Below, piece after piece: positions 1 to 8,554 of a DNA stretch of 64,000 nt. The number at the start of each line of letters is the position of its first letter. Positions within the stretch are counted from its first letter, which is position 1. The DNA is from Bolinopsis microptera (Eukaryota; Ctenophora; Tentaculata; Lobata; Bolinopsidae): positions 16,999,962 through 17,063,961 of the forward strand of contig NC_087074.1 of assembly GCF_026151205.1 (NCBI RefSeq), read 5' to 3'. A program made the translations under genes and the position numbers. The notes beneath the pieces are model-generated. The model searched no databases, was not told the DNA's origin, and saw only the letters and a program-made list of their open reading frames with translations.

Positions 1-366
1 AAAACAACGTAAATAAAACAACGTAAATATAGGAGGCCGAGCTGCAGAAAATCCTGTCTACGTCGCGTAAGATCATATTTTCAAGCCAAATGATCTATTA
101 AAGGTGGAATTTGCGAAGACGATTTTATGCTTAATGTCAGTCTGCGACCCAAGACTTTTACTGGACCTCCAGGGATCATTTTTTCAATAAAGCACCGCTA
201 TTATCTAATTCGATCGGAGAAGCAAGAAATAGACAGACAAACTCGGTCTTATCCTCAATGATTAGATTGTGCAAGGGTACAAATAATAATAAGAATAAAC
301 TTGCAATAGAGTTAAGTGGAAAATTAACATATATATGCAACAATAAAAATGCAAATTCAATAAATC
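1..366. other. Non-coding left edge
   Basis: No gene is supported here. The first 30 bases carry a short direct repeat of an AACAACGTAAAT-like unit. The rest is AT-rich and the short open frames look like chance. Confidence 0.5.
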
Positions 367-1235
367 TTGGAATTTTTATCTCGTCAAGGCATAACATGTT
401 TTTATACTCATATTTTGAAAAGTTTGACAACAATGTGTTTTATTAATCAATTTTGTGGTCCTAATGGGTCGCTAATGACTCATTTGGACATGATTGCTGA
501 TGCTGCCAATGATCTTGGTCTTTGGGTTGAGGAAGTGATGAAGACAATAGACTGTGATGAAGATAGTCATTTTACATTAGAGAAGTTCAAGAAACCATAC
601 AAGGACGTTTTAGTAAAGCACCTTTTTGATGTGTTTCAGGGTATTGTTGCATATAAGGAAGCTTTTCTAAAAGCGACAACAAAACGAGAGGAAATGAAAA
701 GTGACATGCTCAGAAATCAGTTATTCAGTTGCAAGGGGAACTCTTGGACATTAAGATTTAAGACTAAAGATCTAGAATCAGTCCAGAGAACTGTTAAAAC
801 CGCTGTAGAAAATACTGTTTAAGCTAGATTAAGTCTTACAGTGCTGCTGTGTCAAAACATATCCCCCAGCTCTGCCTCCACTTTCACATCAGAGAACTTG
901 AAGAAAGTAGTTCAGAATGTGTAGCCGAAGAGGATCGCAGCAAAATGTGTTGATTTTTGGTCCCCCCTCAAGAGGTATGCAGGAGAAGAAATATGGTGAT
1001 AAAAATTTTTTTTTTTTTTGCGATGTGATTTGAAAAAATGGCAGAGAAGCTGCTCGAATTGGAATAAAGTTCTGAAAAACATAGAGCTGTCAAAGTAACA
1101 TTTGGAAGCTCTCAGCACCTTCATCAGATACTGATAAAAGCTAAGAACTTAGACTGTCTCAGTGTTTTCAAAACTGTCTTTATTCACCGGATCAGTCGCC
1201 GGAGGACGTGCAGTACATAACCAGCTGGTTCTAAT
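367..1235 (+). pseudogene. Decayed LINE ORF1 (RRM-like) relic
   Basis: The open frame at 367-822 runs into frameshifted but still readable coding sequence. Around 925-960 the residues EEDRSK are followed, after a shift, by VLIFG, the typical opening of the RRM-like domain in ORF1 proteins of CR1/L2/jockey-type LINEs. At 1080-1190 another frame reads RAVKVTFGSS, then ILIKAKNL, then after a further shift PDQSPEDVQ, which matches the later ORF1 pattern of a VKVTF strand, a KAKNL helix and a final PD(R/Q)(T/S) motif. At least three frameshifts and one stop separate these blocks, so it is dead. No matching reverse-transcriptase part lies next to it. The family pattern is known and the assignment to a clade is inference. 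Confidence 0.6.
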
Positions 1236-2012
1236 TTGAAGAGTAAGTCACGAAAATCCTAATAAACGTTTTATTTTTATCAGGACTGGTAAAATTGATG
1301 AGAAAGATGAGTGATATAATAATAGTTAATTCTTTAAATTTCAATAAAATAGATATACAAATTTTTGGGCAAGTTTCATATTTTTATTGAACTCATTACA
1401 CTTTACATTTACTGGGAATATACATGCATTCAGGAGTTTAAATTATCACTTTGTCACCACGCCAGCCGCTTTGAAGTCCAGCAGTTTTTTATTTTTAATA
1501 ATATTGGATGTTAATGTTGAATAAGCGGGATATAAATGCTCTATTTCATCCATTTAAAGTTTTAAGTAGACCGAATTCAAGAATATACATGCACATATTA
1601 TGTAGTAATAATTGAGTCACACAGTATCGGCAATATGTTTTTATCTTATGCTACAGTTTGTATTTTATCCTAACGTCTTTGTTTCAGAAATAATAGCCGG
1701 AAAAACGTGATGGGTCGTTTGCACCCGGACGAGTGTGTCGTAATGCGACCATAGCTTATCTTTGTGGGGGTCTAAATTAAACGAGATACAAATTACTTTT
1801 TTGGATATCTCTTTTTAGCTGTGGCAGTGACCTAGTGTGTTAAATGCATCAACATCGACAACTTTAAAACTTGTCCGTCCTCAAATGGTTAAACAAGTTT
1901 TATTTTAAAGTGCACTATTCAATTTTAAGAAACGCTTTTACTTTTTCCACGATAATATAAGCTTTTAAGCTTTTGTAATTTACTCTCTTGTTGAAGTGAT
2001 AAATGTTCCCAG
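1236..2012. other. Intronic or intergenic AT-rich DNA
   Basis: Nothing recognisable was found. The interval ends at a good 3' splice site (TTCCCAG) that begins the first supported exon of the plus-strand gene, so at least its right part is probably intron and the gene may start to the left of the window. Confidence 0.4.
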
Positions 2013-5000
2013 CAATAGATGAGAGTAGCCGTACTAACCTGGTAGAGATAGCAAAGTCTCTGGGGGCGGTTTCAGAGACACTGGTGAACTGGTACACTAA
2101 CAAGAGACTGAGACAGGAGAGCGAGGGGGGCTCTGAGAGGGGGGTCCCTCTCCAGGAGGTGGACCTTGTCAGGAAGTTCTCGAACTTTCTTACGAGGAGG
2201 AGCCCGCGAGTTTACCTCCCCACTTTGAGCAATCCTGATACAGGTTTCTAGTTTAGTTATTTTCTTCATGTGAACTATATCTGATTCGTTGTAAGCACAT
2301 TTCAAACCAACAACTAACAATGTGTTGCCCCCCCCCCCCCAACTAACAATGTGTTGGACCCTTTCCCCCCAACTAACAATATGTTGAACCCCCAACCCAA
2401 CTAACAATATGACCCCAGTACTGGAGATGGCGTATGCTTTGTTCTGCAAGTCCCACCACACTCTACTGACAGAGTACAAACAAACAGTACACATCCTGGC
2501 ACCCGCCCAACAAAGTGAACAAGTTGTTCGTATCCTGGTAACGGCGTCCTCTCTCCTGGACATTGAGGATAGGTTGTTCGTCAATAGGTTTCCTTATCGT
2601 GCCCAGGTTATTTCTTGGTTGATATTTTAACTCTGATCTTGATCGCAAAAGGGTTGCACAAAACCTATTTATTTTTATCACACGCCTAACTTAGTACGAT
2701 GTGTTTTATACTTCATAGCTCCGACTAAATAATAATTGTGGCGCAGGTGTTTTCCTTTACGGAGAAGCTAGTGCGCTATTTCCGTAACAAGAACGTCCCT
2801 GGGAGTGACTCTGAGAGTGACTCGAATGTGGTGTCAGTTCTTTCAGCTCTCTTAGAGGTAAATATTGAGATGAATAATGGAGATCCAGGATTAGACATAT
2901 TATTAGGATAATTCTTCATTCGACCCGCGTTGATGTTACCTTGTGTATACTGTATAGTAGTAAATCTTTCAAAGTACGAAATATCTCTTTAAAGGCCAGG
3001 TAGCGCAGTTGGTTAGCCAGCTTTGCAATCGTGAGATTGCGGGTTCAAATCCCACTGCTTGCCTGGTCGTGGGGTGAGTGTCTTTGACATTCAGCTAAGG
3101 ATCGTGAGTGGTCTATGCAGCCCCCCGGTCTACTCAGCCGAATACTCGAGAAATCGGGTGTGAGGGTTAAATGAGGAGCTGCACATTGCAGCGAAGTCTC
3201 GGGCGAAGAAAGTATGGTACACACTACCTTAACCGTCACTGGCTAAAAACAAATCCTTCGGCTTCCTGTAATTGGCTGGTTGCACTTGTGTAACAATATG
3301 GCTGTTGGAATACTCCGAAGTAAAATAAGTGTCTAGATAAAAATAAAAAAAAGAGCATCCTAGGCACCTTATAGATATCAAAACGCATAAAAAAGAAAAC
3401 AAAAACATCAACCATCTTCTAACTTCTTCCACTCCTCCCTATCTAAAGCTAAAAATCTAAGGTCTTCGAAATCAGTCAAATTCTTAAGTCTAATATCAAG
3501 ATTTCTACTAGTCAAGTCTTTTCTAATAACATCTAATAAGTTTAAACATGGTCTACCCCGTCTCCCTTCCATAAAAATATCAGAATTTATAGCAAATAAC
3601 ATAGAGGTGTATGCTGGTGAGTCTTCCTGTCCTCTTAAGATATGTCCTAACATTCTCCATCGAAACTTAGAGACTCTCACAGACAAGGGAGTGACATAAC
3701 AACGAGCATAGAGTGCCTCATTAGAAATAACCCCAGTAGGCCATCTGATGTTGAGGATTCTTCGGAGGTGTTTGCGATGAGCAATATCAAGTTCATTCAA
3801 CGAAGCTAGTGGTGCAGCCCAGGAGTTGCAGTTGCAGAGTAGAATAGAGACTACTTGTGCCCCGTAGATTTTGATCTTCCTTTGGACTGACATCTTGCTC
3901 TTCATCCAAACTTTCTGAAATTTACTAAAGGCAACATTACCAAGGAATATTCGATTCTTGATATCCTTAACAGTGCACATCAACGATCCTAAAGTTTTGT
4001 TAGAGCGCCACTCTTCATCACCTCTATACACTTTTCCAACAATCACCTTGCGTTTAACAGTGGGTTTAGGATCTGCCAAATAAAAATGGACAAATTCAGT
4101 CTTGGAAGAATTGATATGAAGGTCCCACTGCCGCAATATATCTTTAGCGATAGGAAGCATTTCTTTGAGTGGAGCAAGTTCAGTGTTATTAAAGTCAATA
4201 TCATTAGAGTATCCTGTTTCGAATGGCATGAATTCTTCTGAGATAGGAGGATTAGGGATTGGATGATTCACTGGGTAAGGTGTTGATGATACTTGGGAGA
4301 GTAAAGATCTGAGGTGAATAAGTGCAGCGGCTTCAACAACAGTAAATAGATTACCTGATAGTGCATCTCCTTGAAATGCTCCAGTTGTGCTTTGGAACTC
4401 AATTGATACAGTATTATTGACTTTTACTTTCAACACTGTGTTTGATAGTAGGAGCCGTACCATCCTAATTTCATCACTAGTACAGCCAGCATCTTCAAGA
4501 ACATTGAGTACTGTTTCTCTGCTTATGGTGTCAAAGGCACTTGACATGTCTATACTCATTCTGTGGTAGCTCCAATGCTTTCTAAGTACCACTGAGGTTA
4601 GCATACGTTGAGACCAAATTATATCGCCACAACTTCTACCTCTCTTGTAAGCACTTTGTGTAGGACCGGTGTACTGATCTAGCTTGCCTTGGATACGTTT
4701 TAGGGTAATCATTGACAGTAATTTTCTGGAGCAGTTTGAGAGGGTGAGAGGTCTGATGTTTGCTGCTGGACCAAGTGGTTTCTTAGGCTTTTGGAGTGGA
4801 GTAATGTTGCCTTTTCCAATAGATGTTATGGTGGTGTTTGTTTCAAATGCGGTATTTATACAGTCTGCATATTTCTGAAATACACTTCTGTTTGCATACT
4901 TAATCAATTCACTTGGGATATCATCAGGCCCAGTGGCTCTACCATTCTTCAAAGCTTTAGCAGCTATCTCAACTTCAATAGCAGTAATAGGGTCAGCGAG

Positions 5001-7373
5001 AGGACTAGGTTGATCAAAGAAAGTGTCAATAGGCTCAACTGTATGTTTTGCAGTGAACTTCTCTTCAAAGTGGTTCTTTAGTGTAGCAGCTTTTCCAGTG
5101 TCTGTACCTATGAAGTTAGAGTTTTCATCATGCACACTTATGGTTGGAGCACGTTTGATACCTGCTAGTTGGCGAGTGGCTGCAAAGTATGCTCTAGAAC
5201 TATCAGTTTCGTTTATCTCTTCAGCAAGAGTGTCTGCATGCTCTTCTTGAAGGAGCTTGATTCTCTTACGAGTGTCATTTTGAATACGATTGATTTTGGT
5301 ACGTATAACTGATCTATCTTCAGAGGTGTTGTTCTGATTGAGTAGAGCTTGTAGAACTTTCTTTTCATCAGACATCTCTCGAATTTCAAGGTCATTACAA
5401 AAGTTTTTAGGGCGTTTCCTAGGAAGGTATCCAATACTAACCTCAGCAGCTTTATGTACATTGTGAAACAAACTATTCATTTCTTCCTCAGGGTTAGGAT
5501 TAACAGGGCTGTCTGTTAGAATATCATTCAATGTGTTGTTGTAATGCATTTTAGCAGCAGGATTACTGACAAGGGTTGTGATATCAAAATGCATTTTAGG
5601 TTTCTGTTTGGGGAAGACAAGGTGAGCGTCACTGAAGTTGAAACGTGTAATAACAATTTTGTGATCAGATTTAACAAGAGTACCCCCATAACTTCGAGAA
5701 TTCACTAAAAGTTTCTTCAATCGACTGCTACATAGGACATAGTCAATTTGAGAGTAGTAGGGCAAAGTGCGATGTGAGTTTTTAGGAGCTGAGTAGTCTT
5801 TCATAAAACCAATTCTTGTTGTTATATGACGGACAGGGTGCTGGAAGCTAGTGTTGCAAGCAAAAAGTTTTTTATCAACAAGAAAATTAAGAAGATGCTC
5901 TCCATTTGAATTCCTCTTTCCAGACCCATACATACCCATAAAGTCATTATACCCGAAAACAATATCTGAATGAGACAATTTACCGAGTCGAGAGTTGAAA
6001 TCTCCAAGAATATATAAGTCCCAACTTGATGGGATATCAACAGCTTTGCCAAGAAACTTGTAGAAATAATCACGTCTCTGCGGATACTTATCACAATTTA
6101 CTTGAGTGTGTCCATAGGCATTGATAACACGGCAAAGTCTTGGTTTACCTGATTTACTTGGTATCTCAAGATCTAGATAAGCAACCCTGTCACTGATACT
6201 GTTGTAACACTTGATGTAGTTGGTATAGACTGAATTTACAAGAAAACCAATACCTGCTTGCCACTTATTGTCAAATTGCTGAAAGTTTATGAAGCGATAT
6301 TTGTGTGATTTCCCATCATCATCTGTAAAATGCAAAACTGAATCCTCAAAGTGACGACATTTTGTTTCTTGCACAGCGAGAATGTCTATTTTACGATAAT
6401 AGCAATCTCTCAAAAGTTCATCCCGTTTAACTGGAGAAGTAATAGCCAGGACATTAAAAGTAGCTAGAGTGAAGATTAGTGCTCTGCTTCTTCTTTTGCG
6501 TTCTGACGTAGATAATCTACTCTGTACGTTGCCGCCAGATCATCTGCCGAAATCACTCGAACAGGCCATCCTATATACTGTATAGTATCTTTTATATAGA
6601 GGGTACCTTGATTCCTTTTCAAATAATGTACCTGATCGTCAACGTAGTTGTAAACAACTATCCCCTAAATAACAGAGAGTCAGTAAGAACCCCCTCCAGG
6701 CAGTAAGTGAGTTGGTGTCGGCATGCAGAGAGCGCTTAACAGGGAACATCTCCCTGAAGCGTGCTGAGTCTATGGCTCTCAGACCTGGAGGACCTCTACC
6801 CACGTGTCTGTTCAACCTCAGAGACAACTCTCAAAACGAGGACTCTGCAACCATGTCCGTTACGTTAAAGTTTAGGGTGACAAATTGTGATGGTAGCAGC
6901 GTAGGTTTGGGCAAAATGGAGGTTAGCTGTTACACTTTAGATTGATTGTTACACTTTAGATTGATTGTTACACTTTGGATTGATTCATAATTGATGTCAG
7001 ATTTTAGACACGATCAATAGATAATAGTGTAAGTTAACTGTATCTGTTGTTTCGTTATCAGGATATAGTGTTGGAAACGATGAGGCTGGCTACAGTAAAG
7101 TGCATCACCAAAAAACTCGGGGTTAAAATCAGAAGAGACCCTAAATCTATCATGCTCACCGTGAGTGGTTGAAGAATAATGATATATAGAGATATTGTCG
7201 CTTTGTCGCCACTATGCCGCCATCTTTACGCCACCCGCCACTTATTTCAGATGGAGGGTGGTGGTGTTATATCTGATAACACGTCTTTAAGAGCAGGAGA
7301 TTTGTCTAAGAGGAACTTGTTCATTTCAATCAACAGCGGAACTGAACTAGCTGGCACTAGCTTAACTGCGTTA
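2013..7373 (+). CDS. SH3/PH multidomain gene, N-terminal exons
   Basis: Six exons join in frame: 2013-2243, 2419-2537, 2747-2857, 6700-6921, 7062-7160 and 7251-7373. Lengths of 231, 119, 111, 222, 99 and 123 nt and the flanking AG/GT dinucleotides keep one reading frame throughout. The first exon starts in phase 1, so earlier exons are missing or lie to the left. The donor at 7374 (GTTTTT) is weak. The product is mainly helical. The exons at 7062-7373 read like a ubiquitin or RA-type fold (residues TVKCITKKLGV, then LTMEGGGVISD). A short stretch LVNWYTNKRLR recalls a homeodomain third helix but is not supported as one. Introns are short except intron 3, which hosts a SINE and a LINE. The family is not recognised; coding status is well supported by phase, function is not. 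Confidence 0.65.
2994..3355 (+). mobile_element. tRNA-derived SINE
   Basis: The head has an RNA polymerase III A-box-like TAGCGCAGTTGGTT and a B box GGGTTCAAATCCC at tRNA spacing. The first seven bases GGCCAGG can pair with CCTGGTC about 65 nt downstream, as in a tRNA acceptor stem. The anticodon arm and T stem do not fold as a working tRNA. A tRNA-unrelated body follows, including TACTCAGCCGAATACTCGAG, and the copy ends in an A-rich tail (GATAAAAATAAAAAAAAG). A related body fragment occurs at 17738-17800. It lies in intron 3 of the SH3/PH gene, against the 3' end of an opposite-strand LINE. The exact boundary between the two is not certain. Confidence 0.65.
3408..6539 (-). CDS. LINE endonuclease/reverse transcriptase
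   Basis: An open frame of about 1040 codons without a stop. Near the N-terminus it reads LATFNVLAITSPVKRDELL then DILAVQETK, the APE endonuclease opening. LGDFNSRLG and SDHKIVITRF are the endonuclease catalytic blocks. RT blocks follow: GRATGPDDIPSELIKYA, IRPLTLSNCSRKLL, QSAYKRGRS, SIDMSSAFDTI and GAFQGDALSG. The RT active site, normally (F/Y)xDD, reads YSND, so the first of the two aspartates is Asn. The C-terminal part has LRRILNIRWPTGVISN, RWRMLGHILRG and GRRGRPCLNLLDV, a layout common in RTE-like and related single-pol LINEs; no RNase H was seen. No in-frame Met lies before the endonuclease motif, so translation may depend on the upstream ORF. Clade is inference. Confidence 0.85.
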   Translation of the reverse strand, partial: SGGNVQSRLSTSERKRRSRALIFTLATFNVLAITSPVKRDELLRDCYYRKIDILAVQETKCRHFEDSVLHFTDDDGKSHKYRFINFQQFDNKWQAGIGFLVNSVYTNYIKCYNSISDRVAYLDLEIPSKSGKPRLCRVINAYGHTQVNCDKYPQRRDYFYKFLGKAVDIPSSWDLYILGDFNSRLGKLSHSDIVFGYNDFMGMYGSGKRNSNGEHLLNFLVDKKLFACNTSFQHPVRHITTRIGFMKDYSAPKNSHRTLPYYSQIDYVLCSSRLKKLLVNSRSYGGTLVKSDHKIVITRFNFSDAHLVFPKQKPKMHFDITTLVSNPAAKMHYNNTLNDILTDSPVNPNPEEEMNSLFHNVHKAAEVSIGYLPRKRPKNFCNDLEIREMSDEKKVLQALLNQNNTSEDRSVIRTKINRIQNDTRKRIKLLQEEHADTLAEEINETDSSRAYFAATRQLAGIKRAPTISVHDENSNFIGTDTGKAATLKNHFEEKFTAKHTVEPIDTFFDQPSPLADPITAIEVEIAAKALKNGRATGPDDIPSELIKYANRSVFQKYADCINTAFETNTTITSIGKGNITPLQKPKKPLGPAANIRPLTLSNCSRKLLSMITLKRIQGKLDQYTGPTQSAYKRGRSCGDIIWSQRMLTSVVLRKHWSYHRMSIDMSSAFDTISRETVLNVLEDAGCTSDEIRMVRLLLSNTVLKVKVNNTVSIEFQSTTGAFQGDALSGNLFTVVEAAALIHLRSLLSQVSSTPYPVNHPIPNPPISEEFMPFETGYSNDIDFNNTELAPLKEMLPIAKDILRQWDLHINSSKTEFVHFYLADPKPTVKRKVIVGKVYRGDEEWRSNKTLGSLMCTVKDIKNRIFLGNVAFSKFQKVWMKSKMSVQRKIKIYGAQVVSILLCNCNSWAAPLASLNELDIAHRKHLRRILNIRWPTGVISNEALYARCYVTPLSVRVSKFRWRMLGHILRGQEDSPAYTSMLFAINSDIFMEGRRGRPCLNLLDVIRKDLTSRNLDIRLKNLTDFEDLRFLALDREEWKKLEDG
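6476..6664 (-). pseudogene. C-terminal fragment of LINE upstream ORF
   Basis: A 62-codon open stretch in another minus-strand frame ends in TAA and overlaps the start of the pol frame by about 60 nt. It reads IVVYNYVDDQVHYLKRNQ, then IGWPVRVISADDLAATY and ends NAKEEAEH. This composition is protein-like and fits the tail of an ORF1 or of an ORF1-pol product that needs a frameshift. Its 5' part is lost with the truncation of the element. I do not recognise the domain. Confidence 0.5.
6926..6985 (+). repeat. Short direct repeat, about 20 bp x3
   Basis: Three near-identical copies of a TTGTTACACTTTAGATTGAT unit stand just after the 5' splice site of exon 6700-6921. Confidence 0.7.
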
Positions 7374-7730
7374 GTTTTTATTTTACAAGTTATACATTGT
7401 TAGTTCCGAGTCTCCGACCTAGTAGTACAGTAAGTTTAGTAGTAAAGTACATTGTTCTCATTTTCAGCTCAACTATGATATTACAGTTTTATAATTCTAC
7501 CTTATCGGCTACTTTTATATATTTAAGCCGCTTACATAATTTGTTAACAAATCAAAAATTCACCGCTTTATTTCCAGCAGAAAGGCAGCTGTAAAATTAT
7601 AGGTCCTGTCGACTGTTAGTGTTTGACAACAAAATTTTAGTTACTCGCTGTTTCAGCTGATGAAACCATAGACATTAAGATTTAAGGTATGTGACATATT
7701 CAGACACTTATAAAAGTTGGAATGTTTCAG

Positions 7731-8215
7731 GCTAAATGTTACAAGAACCACCTTCGCAAAAGCAGTTAAAGATTTCGAAGCAGCGGGTTCCCATAATCTG
7801 AGTTTATCTATTGGAGATATAGTTCAAGTAACGGATAAAACAAGCAATGTTTGGTGGGAGGGTATCTGTAATAAGAGATCAGGAACATTCCCACCTTCCT
7901 GTGTTAAGGTTAAGAGCCACTGGAGCTACTGAATTTTAATTTGGTTGATTTAAAAAAACGCTATCTTCATCCAACTACATTGTTTATAGCGGAGGAAATC
8001 ATTAGTTTATACTATAAATTTCAGGACATGAGTGACGAAGAAGCTATCGAAACGTTATTGCTACTGAACGGAACGAGCTCTTCTACTTCACACCTCACCT
8101 CTACCCCAGAACACAGTTCCAAAAGGTTCCCTGAAGCAGAGTCTCCTAAGCGAACTCCTAAACGTGCTCCAAACAGTACTACTCCTGAATCCAAGACACC
8201 TAGATGGAGGGGAAG
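7731..8215 (+). CDS. SH3 domain exons of the SH3/PH gene
   Basis: Exon 7731-7908 encodes one SH3 domain of about 58 residues. AKAVKDFEA matches the ALYDF strand, LSLSIGDIVQV the RT-loop/diverging turn, VWWEGIC the WW of the ligand groove, and GTFPPSCVKV the final FPxNYV block. In that last block the usual Tyr is Cys, which may weaken binding of Pro-rich ligands. The exon ends in phase 0 at GTTAAG and continues in exon 8025-8215, an acidic start (DMSDEEAIETLL) and then a Ser/Thr/Pro/Lys-rich linker. The phase at the start of 7731 does not fit exon 7251-7373 directly, so a small exon between them was missed or that donor is wrong. SH3 domains bind proline-rich partners, usually in signalling or cytoskeletal complexes. 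Confidence 0.75.
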
Positions 8216-8554
8216 GTAGGTTATTTGAGGCTCCTCTACAACCCCCAATGTAAAACGGCTTGAGCTGTCAGTTTATGTGTTCACTGTTCCAACGCCGCCG
8301 ATTACGATTCGAGTATCCAAGCAAATTCAACTTTTTTCTGTCAAATAACTTTCATTATGATTAGATTAAAAGGGTTGGTTTGAAAAAAATTGCTTGTGGC
8401 TAGTGATATTATAGTTTCTGTAAGTATAATTAATTATGGGGAAGGTTGCGACAACATGGCTCTAATACAGGACTTAAGAGTACTTGTTTTCGGACTGATA
8501 TCTGCACTGCCTCGTAGACTTCTTAGTATATATCTTACTTTATACTTTCACCAG

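Larger units (their letters stand above)
3356..6664 (-). mobile_element. 5'-truncated APE-type LINE in intron
   Basis: The element carries a pol ORF (3408-6539) and the end of an upstream ORF (6476-6664). It stops abruptly at about 6665, only 35 nt before exon 6700-6921, which is the usual 5' truncation of a LINE copy. The 3' end lies against the SINE at about 3356. No clear target-site duplication could be fixed because the SINE boundary is uncertain. It lies antisense in an intron of the SH3/PH gene. Confidence 0.7.

Noticed and set aside
2013-2110. Homeodomain-like helix LVNWYTNKRLR
   Set aside because: The W-x-x-N-x-R pattern fits a homeodomain recognition helix, but the preceding residues do not give a full homeodomain and the exon belongs to an SH3/PH gene.
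2994-3070. Functional tRNA gene
   Set aside because: A and B boxes and an acceptor-like stem exist, but the anticodon arm loop is too short and the T stem is mismatched. A SINE head is the better reading.
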